Below are positions 9,431 through 18,108 of a stretch of DNA of 64,000 nucleotides, in pieces. This stretch comes from G963663315 sp963668255 (lineage in GTDB: Bacteria > Pseudomonadota > Gammaproteobacteria > Arenicellales > Poriferihabitantaceae), in NCBI GenBank assembly GCA_965116595.1, contig OZ220708.1:1612001-1676000 (forward strand), in the 5' to 3' direction. The notes under the pieces were generated by a model, which did not search any database, was not told where the DNA came from, and saw nothing but the letters and a program-made list of their open reading frames with translations. Position 1 is the stretch's first letter; every line of letters begins with the position of its first letter. Made by a program: the position numbers and the translations under genes.

Positions 9431-10360
9431 ATGTCAGAAACACTGTTGATCAAATCCGACCTGGATAGATCCGATGGCTGGGTCAACGCGTTCCGGGATT
9501 TTAACATCGAACTCGTCGATTGGCAGGAGTTTACCGACAAGGAAGATATAGATTATGCTTTGGTCTGGCACCCGTCCCCGGGGTTTCTCGGACAGTTTCC
9601 GAATCTGAAGATCATCTTTTCGGTCGGGGCGGGAATTGATCACCTGAAAGGTGAGAATATTCTACCTGCCGATGTCCCGGTTGTGCGGATGGTTGAAGAA
9701 GGGCTGACGGCGGGCATGGTGGAATACATCATTTACCAGACGCTGCGCTTCCATCGACATATGCCCCAATATGAACAGGATAAAAGGGATCGTCATTGGG
9801 GTGAAATTGTACAGGCCCCAACCTGCGACCGCACGGTCGGCATTCTGGGGTTCGGGGTGCTGGGGCAGGCCGCGGCCGGATTTCTGATGGCTCTGGGTTT
9901 TAACGTCATCGGCTGGAGCCGGACCGAAAAAACCATACCAGGAGTCAGGAGTTATTTCGGCGATGATCAGTTGGACGACATGCTGTCTGCAAGCGAAATA
10001 CTGGTTTGTCTGTTACCCCGCACCGACCGGACGCAGGGAATTCTGAACGCGAACAATCTGGGTAAACTCCCCAGAGGCGCCTGGCTGATCAACGCAGGCC
10101 GGGGCGCCTGTCAGGTCGAAGCAGACATTATCGCGGCTCTGGACGAAGGACAGTTGGCTGGCGCCGCGCTCGATGTGTTTGAAGTCGAGCCGTTGCCGAA
10201 AACCAGCCCGGTCTGGGTGCACCCGAAAATTTACTTTACCCCGCATGTCGCCAGTATGACATTGCCGGCATCCAGCGCAGCCTATGTTTACAGCAACATC
10301 GAGCGGTTTCGCAATAGCCTGCCGCTGACTCACGTTGCCGATATGGAGAGGGGGTATTAG
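9431..10360 (+). CDS. ghrA: Glyoxylate/hydroxypyruvate reductase A-type 2-hydroxyacid dehydrogenase
   Basis: NAD(P)H-dependent reductase of glyoxylate or hydroxypyruvate, 309 residues, close to GhrA (about 312). The nucleotide-binding motif VGILGFGVLGQAAAGFL is near residue 135. The catalytic Arg lies in INAGRGACQVEADI, the Glu in LDVFEVEPLP and the His in YFTPHVAS. The first 100 residues form the split catalytic domain (FSVGAGIDHL). It starts at an ATG with a weak Shine-Dalgarno and is followed at once by the methyltransferase at about 10397. The substrate among related 2-oxo acids cannot be fixed from sequence. Confidence 0.88.
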   Translation: MSETLLIKSDLDRSDGWVNAFRDFNIELVDWQEFTDKEDIDYALVWHPSPGFLGQFPNLKIIFSVGAGIDHLKGENILPADVPVVRMVEEGLTAGMVEYIIYQTLRFHRHMPQYEQDKRDRHWGEIVQAPTCDRTVGILGFGVLGQAAAGFLMALGFNVIGWSRTEKTIPGVRSYFGDDQLDDMLSASEILVCLLPRTDRTQGILNANNLGKLPRGAWLINAGRGACQVEADIIAALDEGQLAGAALDVFEVEPLPKTSPVWVHPKIYFTPHVASMTLPASSAAYVYSNIERFRNSLPLTHVADMERGY

Positions 10361-10396
10361 TGCAGGTTGGAAAATTCCTGTGATACGAGCTACATA

Positions 10397-10978
10397 ATGT
10401 TCGGCGACTCTGGTATACGGCAGCCCAATCGGCTGGATGCGATCTGCAGGGAGACGGTTTCTCTGGGTTTCGACATGTCTTCTGACATCAAAACAGGAAA
10501 TCTGCTTCGGTTTCTGGCGGGTAGCGTACCGGGCGGCCGCATTCTGGAGCTGGGTACCGGAACGGGCGTTTCCACCTGTTGGCTTTTGGACGGAATGGAT
10601 AGCCAAGCTAAATTAAGTAGCGTGGATATTGATAGTACGGTACAACAAATCGCCCAAAAGCATCTAGGTGAGGACCCCAGAGTGACGTTTCATACAAGTG
10701 ATGCTTTAGAACTGCTTCAGGTCATGGATGCTCAATCCGTTGACCTGCTCTTTGCAGATGCGTGGCCGGGAAAATTTGAAGGTTTGGATTTGGCGTTGTC
10801 GAAGTTGAGAGTCGGTGGGGTTTACGTTATTGACGACTTGCTTCCTCAATCTAATTGGCCGCAAAATCATCAGCCCAATGTGGACCGTCTGATTGAACGG
10901 CTGACATCCAATCCATTGCTTCAGACTTTGCAATTGAATTGGTCCAGCGGCTTGCTTCTTGCCAGAAGAACCAACTGA
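10397..10978 (+). CDS. Class I SAM-dependent O-methyltransferase-like protein
   Basis: About 193 residues with motif I GRILELGTGTGVSTCWLL, an acidic LSSVDID at strand 2, TFHTSDALELL and LLFADAWPGKFEG, the arrangement of small O-methyltransferases. The ATG at 10397 is chosen; an in-frame TTG at 10367 would add ten residues directly after ghrA. From about 10600 the sequence is AT-richer than ghrA and has different codon preferences, suggesting it was acquired. Substrate unknown. Confidence 0.72.
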   Translation: MFGDSGIRQPNRLDAICRETVSLGFDMSSDIKTGNLLRFLAGSVPGGRILELGTGTGVSTCWLLDGMDSQAKLSSVDIDSTVQQIAQKHLGEDPRVTFHTSDALELLQVMDAQSVDLLFADAWPGKFEGLDLALSKLRVGGVYVIDDLLPQSNWPQNHQPNVDRLIERLTSNPLLQTLQLNWSSGLLLARRTN

Positions 10979-11472
10979 ATCGGTTTATTCCCGTCTTGTA
11001 GAGTAAGGCTGGCCCGAACAAATGAACCAAATTTTGTCAATGAATTACTAAACATTTGTAGAGAGCAAATGAATTACGCTGACATGGAGAAAATTTTATA
11101 TTGACATTTTGTATGATACTGGTTTAGTTTTCTGGATACCGCTTGGTGCGTACACCGCAACAACGGAAATAATCCTGAAGCTCGCCCAATCATTGTATGG
11201 AAATCCAGAAAAAGTTCAGCATAAACAACAGGTTACCACCCCCCCCCCCTGAATTTCATAGGAAATTCAGGCGTTTAACAAATGAGCGGCAGCCTGGTTC
11301 GCCGTTCAGGAATCTGTCTCGTCCCCTGACGAGCGACTGGAAATACTTCCCTGTTCATGTTCTCCCGGATGCTCCGGCATCTGCGGGTCTATCCAGGCCC
11401 CTGCCCCGACGAAGCGATCAGAATTCATGTTCAGACCAACCCGATACTTCATTAACCATTGGATAATCAATC
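10979..11472. other. AT-rich intergenic region with C11 tract and hairpin
   Basis: About 490 bases with no supported gene. From 11000 to 11160 it is AT-rich, with the 10-base repeat AATGAATTAC occurring twice near 11040 and 11070. A run of eleven C residues (11239-11249) abuts a perfect hairpin (11248-11271). The frame 11197-11466 that crosses this tract has a proline run but no family resemblance and a poor start, so it is not called. Confidence 0.45.
11239..11271. repeat. Homopolymeric C11 tract followed by a perfect 10-bp hairpin
   Basis: Eleven consecutive C residues at 11239-11249 run directly into an inverted repeat with arms CCTGAATTTC (11248-11257) and GAAATTCAGG (11262-11271) around the loop ATAG. 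There is no T-run after the stem, so it is not a classical terminator. C tracts of this length are prone to slippage. Confidence 0.7.
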
Positions 11473-12084
11473 ATGAAACAAGAGAAACAGAAAACCGACC
11501 TGCGGAAACGGCAACAGATTATCAAAACCCTGGCCGTTGGAGGATTGGCGGTCACGGCATGGCATAAGCCGGTTGTAAGCAGCATCGTATTGCCTGCCCA
11601 TGCACAAACATCACCGGGTACAACAACCACAACCACAACCGCACCGACATCACCAACCGTAACAGAAATAAAACGCTTCCAGATTGGAAGGGCCAGGCTT
11701 GTACAATTTCAACCACCCGGCCATGCGAATTATACGGGGACGGTGAGCATGGAAAGAGGCCAGGGAGATGGTCCAAACAGGTTGGTTGTGGATCTTCATT
11801 TTCAAAATGAAAAAAATCTACGGCTTCGGTGGGCGAGAATTAACGAAGCTACCTGTAATGAGCTTGGATACCCTTCTAATATATTTGACAGAAGCCTTAG
11901 ACAATTTGATGGAAAAAGAGAAATACTGGACGTACCTGCTGACAAAAACGCGATAGTACAAGTCAATTTTATGCTCTATGTATCCGAAAACGCCGCACCT
12001 AACCAGGATAACGACGCTGATACTCTTGAAGATAAAGAAAATGCTTTCTATTTACCATGTTCAGAGTTGTCCAATGGAAGATGA
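11473..12084 (+). CDS. Hypothetical secreted protein with signal peptide and threonine tract
   Basis: A 203-residue protein that I cannot assign to a named family. Residues 1-20 are highly charged (KQEKQKTDLRKRQQ). A hydrophobic segment, TLAVGGLAVTAW, and KPVVSSIVLPAHAQ follow, which looks like a signal peptide cut after AHAQ; the KPVV...LPAHAQ pattern recurs in small secreted proteins of proteobacteria. A threonine/proline linker (residues 46-64) leads to a beta-rich domain with two cysteines (TCNELGY and PCSEL) that could form a disulfide. Codon use is AT-richer than its neighbours, suggesting transfer. Confidence 0.65.
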   Translation: MKQEKQKTDLRKRQQIIKTLAVGGLAVTAWHKPVVSSIVLPAHAQTSPGTTTTTTTAPTSPTVTEIKRFQIGRARLVQFQPPGHANYTGTVSMERGQGDGPNRLVVDLHFQNEKNLRLRWARINEATCNELGYPSNIFDRSLRQFDGKREILDVPADKNAIVQVNFMLYVSENAAPNQDNDADTLEDKENAFYLPCSELSNGR

Positions 12085-12200
12085 GCCTGAGTCCAACAGT
12101 TCGCCCTCATAGCGTCAATGAGACGTTGCCGGACGAGACGCAGAATATTTTTCATGTCTTGAATTTCAGGATTCAGTTGAATTGATTTCGTGATATTCGA

Positions 12201-12488
12201 TCAGGTCTGCAACGCGCGAATCACGGCCGCAGGCTCTTTAGACAGGACTTGCAGTAATACTCGGGAAACGCCTGTTGGCGTTCGTCTGCCCTGCTCCCAA
12301 TCTTGTAAAGTTCGCTGACTTAAACCAAATTGTAACGCAAATTGTTTTTGCGTCATGTGCATACTGGAACGAATCGCCGAAACATCAATATCATCAGGTA
12401 CATGAACAACACAGCCATTCTCTTTGCCTTGAGCAAATTCCAGGGCTTCCAACGCACCTTTAATAATACTTTTGCCTGCTTCACTCAT
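12201..12488 (-). CDS. XRE-family antitoxin, HigA/NadS type
   Basis: A 95-residue DNA-binding antitoxin. The helix-turn-helix lies at about residues 38-75: MTQKQFALQFGLSQRTLQDWEQGRRTP is the canonical XRE pattern. Its first codons overlap the last eight bases of the toxin gene at 12481. The toxin-first order and the antitoxin length are typical of HigBA/NadS pairs, in which the antitoxin represses its own promoter. No further operator could be identified. Confidence 0.87.
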   Translation of the reverse strand: MSEAGKSIIKGALEALEFAQGKENGCVVHVPDDIDVSAIRSSMHMTQKQFALQFGLSQRTLQDWEQGRRTPTGVSRVLLQVLSKEPAAVIRALQT

Positions 12489-12837
12489 TATATGATACCT
12501 CCGAATTTTTATAGTGTTTGACCATTGATTTTAAAACCCGTTTTAACGTATTTTTTTCATGCTGTGTTAAGTCCACTTTCTGATTTTTCGTGAATATTGA
12601 CAGCAAAAATAATGGAATAGATTCGCCTGAATAAAAAGTAATGACACGATAACCACCACTTTTTCCAGCCCCGGGACGTGCAAAACGTACTTTTCTAGCT
12701 CCACCAGTTCCCGTTATTTCGTCGCCAGCCACAGGATTTTCAGCAAGATAACCAATTAACTCTCTTAACTCAGCATCAGATATTTTTACCGCCTTGGCGC
12801 AACGGATGAATTCGGGTGTTTCGATGATTGTCTGCAT
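12481..12837 (-). CDS. RelE/HigB2-family mRNA interferase toxin
   Basis: A 118-residue toxin of the RelE/ParE superfamily. The pattern ETPEFIRCAKAVKISDAELRE, the basic stretch ARKVRFARPGAGKSGGYRVI and IPLFLLSIFTKNQKVDLT match HigB2/RelE-type toxins, which cleave mRNA on the ribosome. It forms a two-gene unit with the overlapping XRE antitoxin. The 75 bases to the dioxygenase-like gene at 12913 must carry its promoter if the unit is transcribed independently. No truncation was seen. Confidence 0.87.
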   Translation of the reverse strand: MQTIIETPEFIRCAKAVKISDAELRELIGYLAENPVAGDEITGTGGARKVRFARPGAGKSGGYRVITFYSGESIPLFLLSIFTKNQKVDLTQHEKNTLKRVLKSMVKHYKNSEVSYNE

Positions 12838-12912
12838 ACATTTATTATACGGCGTTGCCGTATTTTATCAATAGATCCTTTTCGCAATTTGCAGAGTTGG
12901 TGAAGACTGTGA

Positions 12913-13704
12913 TCAAGGCGCGTTCAGCCAATTATCCGGGCCTCCCGCCTGCGGACGGAAAAAGCAGATCATCCGTCCGTCCGGTCCGGCCTCGGCGTTT
13001 TCCCTCCAGGGCGCTGTGCCATGCAGCGCCAGGCGATGAACCACGAATGATTCTCCCGGCCGGGCATGGATCAAAACCCGCCGGCATTGACTGAATATGG
13101 TCCGTCGGGCCTGTTTGTAGATTTCGGTGATGTCCAGGTCGCCCCATTGCTCTGGCGGCAGTTTATGCCAGGCTGACCGGAAAGTTTGCCGGATGATTTC
13201 ATGGGAGCCTTCCCAGACGACAAAAGGGGCGGCGTCGGAACTGAACGCCACCATTGGGATACCGAGAATGAACGCATGGTACTCGCGTAGGTGCCTGCGT
13301 CTATCGGGCCCTTCCGGCAGCAGGCCATCGACATGGGCGGCATCGCGCCTGAGCCGGTAGCGGTGCGACTGCGGTGTTTCAGAGGCTCCGGCCCGGGGAT
13401 AACCCGGATAGCAAACGGAGATTTGGCCGGGGTCCAGGTCAAAATCGGTTATCCGCAGTGATTGCCGGATAAACTCCATGGCGGTTCCCGCCAGAGGGCC
13501 GGAGTCACCCACCTCGCCGAGCCCGGTGTTGGGCAACACATTGACCCCGGCAAACCAGGTGCCATTACAGCGCAACCATTGTCGGTTACGCTTCGCGTTG
13601 ACCTGCTCTCTGGCACAGGGCAACACCTTGTCCACCCAGGCTTTTAGAACGGGATCAAAGTTAATCAGGCGCCAACCGTTTTTATAAAAGAGACGGGTGT
13701 TCAT
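12913..13704 (-). CDS. Phytanoyl-CoA-dioxygenase-like Fe(II)/2-oxoglutarate oxygenase
   Basis: A 263-residue protein with a probable double-stranded beta-helix oxygenase fold. The iron-binding triad is suggested by AAHVDGLLP (HxD, near residue 140) and a distal histidine in VVHRLALHGTAPW near residue 225; the arginine of RMICFFRPQ could bind 2-oxoglutarate. It is divergent from the Phd-Rieske fusion at 13834, with about 130 bases between them, so the two oxygenases may belong to one pathway. The substrate is unknown. Family call is from motif order only. Confidence 0.7.
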   Translation of the reverse strand: MNTRLFYKNGWRLINFDPVLKAWVDKVLPCAREQVNAKRNRQWLRCNGTWFAGVNVLPNTGLGEVGDSGPLAGTAMEFIRQSLRITDFDLDPGQISVCYPGYPRAGASETPQSHRYRLRRDAAHVDGLLPEGPDRRRHLREYHAFILGIPMVAFSSDAAPFVVWEGSHEIIRQTFRSAWHKLPPEQWGDLDITEIYKQARRTIFSQCRRVLIHARPGESFVVHRLALHGTAPWRENAEAGPDGRMICFFRPQAGGPDNWLNAP

Positions 13705-13817
13705 GAAATCATGGTCCGTACAGGGGCATTAATTTTAAGGTGCTGTCCAGCCCCGTTCAATCAGGGTGAATGAGAGCAACCTGTTTTTTTCGATGCCATC
13801 TGATATTATAAGACCTG

Positions 13818-13833
13818 TTAAAAGATCTTTTAA
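13818..13833. promoter_or_regulatory. 16-bp perfect palindrome, candidate Phd operator
   Basis: TTAAAAGATCTTTTAA reads the same on both strands and ends exactly at the first candidate start codon (13834) of the Phd-Rieske gene. Phd/YefM antitoxins repress their own operons by binding palindromes at the promoter, so this is a plausible site for the N-terminal domain of the encoded protein. Binding is inferred, not shown. It also occupies the place of a ribosome binding site, which is otherwise weak here. Confidence 0.55.
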
Positions 13834-15201
13834 ATGGTTAAAAATATGAGCAATACACACACCATTCTGGCCGATGTGAGCGCTGGAATTTCTGAGTTGA
13901 AGAAAAACCCGATGTCAGTTATTGAACAGGGTGAAGGCGCTCCGGTGGCGATTCTGAACCGTAACAAGCCAGTGTTCTATACAGTGCCTGCTGATGCCTG
14001 GGAGGAGTTGATGGATAAGCTGGAAGATATTGAATTGGCCGCGATTGCCAAAACTCGAATGGGGCAGCCGGAAATCGAGGTTCCACTGAATGATCTGCCG
14101 GAGGTCGGGAGATTTCACGACGACGCTGACCAGTCCTGGACTTTGCCCGGGATCTATTACTACGACCCGGCTGTCTATGCACAGGAAATGCGCGATATAT
14201 TTGCTGATAGCTGGCAGTACGTCTGTCATCAAAGCGATCTGCGAAACCCCGGCGATTACGTTGTACGCGACCTTGGCGACCAGAGTGTGGTGGTGGTGCG
14301 TGACCAGAACGGCGCGATACAGGCGTATCACAATGTCTGTCGCCATCGCGCCCACCGGCTGCTCGAAGATTCCGGCAAGACCGGCGCCCTGATCGTTTGC
14401 CCCTATCATAACTGGACCTACACCCTCACCGGTGAACTCAAATTCGCGCGGCACAGCGATCAGATTGCCGGATTTGCCCGCGCTGAATTTGGTCTGAACC
14501 CGGTTCGGGTGGAATCCTTCTGCGGATTCTGGTTCATCAATCTGAACGCTCAGGCCGACTCTCTGGCGGATGGCCTGGATGAACTGGAATGGGAAATCCG
14601 GGAATTGAGTCCCGACCTGGATAATCTCAAACGGGCAAGCCGCCGTGAAATCAGGCTGGCGGCAAACTGGAAGAACTCGATGGAAAACTATTCCGAATGC
14701 TATCACTGTCCCAATCAGCATCCCGGTCTGGCGCAGGATTCGCTGGAAATGGAGTCCTACCAGATCACCGTCTACGACAAGTATCACAGCCATGCCAGCC
14801 GTGGGGCTGGCGACGCCGCCGCTCAGGCCGGTTCATCCGATCATGATTCGGGGCGCGAGTTTGGCAGTTGGTTGCTGTGGCCGAATTTTGTTGTCGAGGT
14901 CTATCCGGGGGGCTATCTGAATGTATTTTATCATTTGCCTGTCGGGGTGGAAGAAACCCTGCAAATCTGCGAATGGTATTTCCCGAACGAGACGCCAACC
15001 GAACAGCAACAGCAGGTGATTGACTTCGTGGACCAGGTGCGCGATGAGGATGTCCCGCTTTGTGAAACCGTGCAAAAGGGATTACACAGCGCGGGCTATA
15101 CGCAAGGGAGATTTGTCGCAAATCGGGATCGAAGCTGGTTCAGCGAGCATGGTGTGCATGATTTTCAGAAGAAGGTTCTGCAGGCTCTCGGCGCCTGGTG
15201 A
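13834..15201 (+). CDS. Phd/YefM-type antitoxin domain fused to Rieske ring-hydroxylating oxygenase alpha subunit
   Basis: A 455-residue protein in one open frame. Residues about 5-88 look like a complete Phd/YefM antitoxin (ADVSAGISELKKNPMSVIEQ, VAILNRNKPVFYTVPADAWE). Residues about 100-455 are a full oxygenase alpha subunit: Rieske ligands C169-R-H171 and C189-P-Y-H192, then the mononuclear iron site ENYSECYHCPNQHPG with H291 and H296 and the bridging acid at E288. No in-frame start between the halves fits a separate oxygenase, and no toxin gene lies beside it. The start is either 13834 or 13846, both with a weak ribosome site. Substrate unknown; betaine-type or aromatic substrates are possible. 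Confidence 0.85.
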   Translation: MVKNMSNTHTILADVSAGISELKKNPMSVIEQGEGAPVAILNRNKPVFYTVPADAWEELMDKLEDIELAAIAKTRMGQPEIEVPLNDLPEVGRFHDDADQSWTLPGIYYYDPAVYAQEMRDIFADSWQYVCHQSDLRNPGDYVVRDLGDQSVVVVRDQNGAIQAYHNVCRHRAHRLLEDSGKTGALIVCPYHNWTYTLTGELKFARHSDQIAGFARAEFGLNPVRVESFCGFWFINLNAQADSLADGLDELEWEIRELSPDLDNLKRASRREIRLAANWKNSMENYSECYHCPNQHPGLAQDSLEMESYQITVYDKYHSHASRGAGDAAAQAGSSDHDSGREFGSWLLWPNFVVEVYPGGYLNVFYHLPVGVEETLQICEWYFPNETPTEQQQQVIDFVDQVRDEDVPLCETVQKGLHSAGYTQGRFVANRDRSWFSEHGVHDFQKKVLQALGAW

Positions 15202-15235
15202 AAGCCTGCCGTATTTCATCCGGCGTTCACGAGTC

Positions 15236-16117
15236 TCAATCCGGGCTTCCCTTCCCCGATCTTAAGGCCCGGCAAATGAAGGAGACGGTCCTGATTCGGC
15301 GTTCGCGGAGATTGCGGACCTGATTTTTGACCATTTCCGGGAAGTCATCGCCGAGAATGACCTGGAAGGATGCCGGCGGCGCTGATGATTCGGCGGATAG
15401 CCCAATCCGGGTCGCGGTTTTCGACGCCATTCTCTCAAACCAGCTTTGGCTTTGTTCGGTGGAATCAATAACTTCGAGTAACCTGAATCCTGCATCCGCA
15501 AGCAGGACAGTCATCCGGTCGGTCGTTGCCAGATGACTGATGTGCGGGTCCCGTGCCCAGGGAACCGGGTACAATACGTCGCCTCCCTCGCCCTGGAGTA
15601 CGTCATAGACCGCGAAAATACCACCGGGTCTGATGACTCTTTTTGCTTCAGCGTATACCCTGTCCTTGGCCTTGATATTCATCGCAGCATGAATGGTCAT
15701 GGCCGCATCGAACTGATTTTCCCGGAAGGGCAGGCGGGTTGCGTCTCCTTGCCGAAAGTCAACCCGGTCTGACAGCCCTGTCCATTCGGACAGCGTGGTT
15801 GCCGCATGGCAAAAAGCGGGGGTCAGGTCAATGCCGGTCACCCTGCAACCATACACTTCGGCCAGGCACCGGGCGGGCCCGCCCAGACCGCTTCCGATGT
15901 CAAGCACATGACTGCCCATCGACAGGTTCATCCACGCTGCCAGTTCCAGGGTCGCGCCACGTCCGCGGATGTGGAACTCATCGAAGGCAGCCAGGTCCCG
16001 GGTGGTCAATTGCGCCAGGCTTTTCCCACTTTCCTCCAGAGCGCCCGCGATCAGATCGGCCAGGGTTTCGCCATCGCCATAGTGCGCTATGACCGGGTTT
16101 TGCTTCGGTTCTTTCAT
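15236..16117 (-). CDS. SAM-dependent methyltransferase, sarcosine/dimethylglycine or UbiE type
   Basis: About 293 residues. Motif I HVLDIGSGLGGPARCLAEVYG and GIDLTPAFCHAA closely resemble glycine/sarcosine N-methyltransferases; QGDATRLPFRENQFDAAM and RVIRPGGIFAVYDV follow in order. The start is set at the ATG at 16117 (MKEPKQNPVIAHYG), because the longer frame to 16201 adds residues unlike the family; 16156 is a further option. It is convergent with the Rieske fusion (34 bases apart), so the two could act on methylated amines, but that is inference. Confidence 0.82.
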   Translation of the reverse strand: MKEPKQNPVIAHYGDGETLADLIAGALEESGKSLAQLTTRDLAAFDEFHIRGRGATLELAAWMNLSMGSHVLDIGSGLGGPARCLAEVYGCRVTGIDLTPAFCHAATTLSEWTGLSDRVDFRQGDATRLPFRENQFDAAMTIHAAMNIKAKDRVYAEAKRVIRPGGIFAVYDVLQGEGGDVLYPVPWARDPHISHLATTDRMTVLLADAGFRLLEVIDSTEQSQSWFERMASKTATRIGLSAESSAPPASFQVILGDDFPEMVKNQVRNLRERRIRTVSFICRALRSGKGSPD

Positions 16118-16349
16118 GATCTGCTTTGTGAGTTCATGTGTCTTGAGCCTGTACATTAAACCAAATCCATCACCAGGGACAGGCCGGATGCCTGCCCGCA
16201 ATCATTTGAGGGCGATGTCGGATTGGGTGATGCAGATTGACCGGTTGTATCCAATACAGTTATGCCAATTCAAACCAGGATTTTGAAGTAGCCTGAATTT
16301 CTGTTAGACTTCAATCTATACTAATTCCCGCTCAGGCAGAGCGAATTGC

Positions 16350-18035
16350 ATGATTATTCGGGACCTCACGCCAAAACTGATCAATGCGGCGACTCGGTCG
16401 CCCGCAATTACGCTCACCGGGCCTCGGCAAAGTGGCAAGACTACGTTATGTCGCGCCGTGTTTTCCCGGCATCCGTATGTTACTCTCGAAGCGCCGGATG
16501 ATCGTGCATTCGCATTGGACGACCCAAGGGGGTTTCTGGATCAGTTCCCGGAAGGCGCGATTATTGACGAAGTGCAACGCGCGCCAGATCTACTCTCTTA
16601 TCTGCAAGGTATCATTGATGAGGATCCGCAGCCCGGACGCTGGATTCTCAGTGGCTCGCAAAACCTGTCCTTGCTGGAATCGGTCAGCCAGTCGCTGGCC
16701 GGGCGAACAGAAGTTCACCATCTGTTGCCGTTGACCTGTGGCGAGATTTCACGTTTTGATTCGCATCCCGGAAATCTCGAAGAAACTCTTTATGCCGGAG
16801 GTTATCCCCGCATCTTCGATCACAATCTGGTTCCGGCAAATTGGCTCCGTTCGTATGTCGCCACTTATCTTGAGCGGGATGTGCGTACTCTCAGCAACAT
16901 CGGCGATCTGGTGATGTTCCAGCGTTTCGTCGAGTTATGCGCAGGTCGCACTGCACAGTTGCTTAACTACTCGTCACTGGCTAATGATTGCGGCATATCG
17001 CAGCCGAGCGCGAAAGCATGGCTCAGCATACTGGAGGCGAGTTTTGTTGCTTTTCGCCTGCCGGCGTTTCACGCCAACCTGCGGAAACGGCTCGTGAAAA
17101 TGCCAAAACTGTATTTTTACGATACCGGTCTGGTCTGTTGGCTTCTGGGGATCCGTCAACCTGGACAACTTCGTTCACACCCACTGCGCGGAGCAATCTT
17201 TGAGTCATGGGTTGTCTCGGAGGTTCTGAAACACCGGATCAATCGTGGTGAGAGAGGCGGCCTGTGTTTTTATCGGGACCGCAACGGGGCTGAAGTTGAT
17301 CTCGTCATAGAAAGGCCGGATGGCCTTACATTGGTCGAAGCCAAGTCGACCATGACGGCCTCTTCAACCCTGTTCAATGGGCCCCGGCGTGTTCGCGGGC
17401 ATTTCGACAGTGTCTCCCAATCCTGTAAGATTGTGGTCGCCTATGGCGGTGAGCAGTTTCAGCAGCGCGAGGACGGGCGGCTGGTTCCCTGGCGAATGCT
17501 GCGCGCTGTGAGTCTGCTGAATTCCGAGTTCATCGTTTCGGTCTTCGCCGATGGCAGGCCAGTCGCTAATGCCAGCGTTTTGGTCCTGATGACAAACAAG
17601 ACCTGGAAACGGGCTGTGACTGACAAAAACGGAGAGGCGATGCCCAACCTGTATTCTGTTCATATTCCGATGACTGTCTATGTGGCGATGGAAGGTTTTA
17701 CAGCGCATGTGGAGCGTGACTGGATTCCGGCCGAATGCACGCTCCATATCGAACTGAAAGCGCTTCCCAACGGCAGTGGAGCCGTGTTTTTTGAGAACGG
17801 ACAGGGTCGCATTCCGGGGCTGACAGGGAGATTGAATCCGATCCGGGACAGCCAGGACAGATTGCATCTTTACGCGGACAACATTTCTGTGAACGATGGG
17901 GAGCGGCAGCCGGTTCCCTTTGCTATTGGCGAGGAGTTGCGCGCCACTGACACCGATGGAAAGGAAAAGCGGCTGCGCGTCGTCGATATCACGGGCCGGT
18001 CGGCCCTGCTCGAATACCATTCAACCCGCGATTAG
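16350..18035 (+). CDS. AAA/DUF4143 ATPase with an additional C-terminal domain
   Basis: Residues 1-380 form a typical AAA_14/DUF4143 ATPase: Walker A LTGPRQSGKTTL (about 22-33), Walker B GAIIDEVQRAP (about 94), sensor ILSGSQNL, YLERDVRTL and RNGAEVDLVIE near 310. Standalone members are about 380-420 residues. Here about 160 more residues follow in frame: a beta-rich segment (FIVSVFADGRPVANASVLV, KTWKRAVTDKNGEA) like a carboxypeptidase-regulatory fold, then a segment with GRIPGLTGRLNPIRD and LYADNISVNDG. The function of these ATPases is not well defined. Start ATG at 16350 (MIIRDL). Confidence 0.82.
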   Translation: MIIRDLTPKLINAATRSPAITLTGPRQSGKTTLCRAVFSRHPYVTLEAPDDRAFALDDPRGFLDQFPEGAIIDEVQRAPDLLSYLQGIIDEDPQPGRWILSGSQNLSLLESVSQSLAGRTEVHHLLPLTCGEISRFDSHPGNLEETLYAGGYPRIFDHNLVPANWLRSYVATYLERDVRTLSNIGDLVMFQRFVELCAGRTAQLLNYSSLANDCGISQPSAKAWLSILEASFVAFRLPAFHANLRKRLVKMPKLYFYDTGLVCWLLGIRQPGQLRSHPLRGAIFESWVVSEVLKHRINRGERGGLCFYRDRNGAEVDLVIERPDGLTLVEAKSTMTASSTLFNGPRRVRGHFDSVSQSCKIVVAYGGEQFQQREDGRLVPWRMLRAVSLLNSEFIVSVFADGRPVANASVLVLMTNKTWKRAVTDKNGEAMPNLYSVHIPMTVYVAMEGFTAHVERDWIPAECTLHIELKALPNGSGAVFFENGQGRIPGLTGRLNPIRDSQDRLHLYADNISVNDGERQPVPFAIGEELRATDTDGKEKRLRVVDITGRSALLEYHSTRD

Positions 18036-18108
18036 TAAGGAATCAGGTCCTTAAGACCTCCCCTGGGATTGTTCGCTACAGCGATTTGGTATTCCTGTCC
18101 CGCCGGTA

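Noticed and set aside
9129..9540. Two minus-strand frames overlapping the start of ghrA
   Set aside because: They overlap the well-supported ghrA gene and the divergent promoter region and have no recognisable motifs.
11197..11466. 89-residue frame with a run of prolines
   Set aside because: It crosses a C11 tract and a hairpin, has no family resemblance and a poor ribosome site; it is more likely non-coding.
14000..14150. Frameshift or lost stop between the Phd and Rieske parts
   Set aside because: The frame is open with normal codons on both sides and no homopolymer sits at the junction, so a real fusion is preferred; a base error cannot be ruled out without reads.
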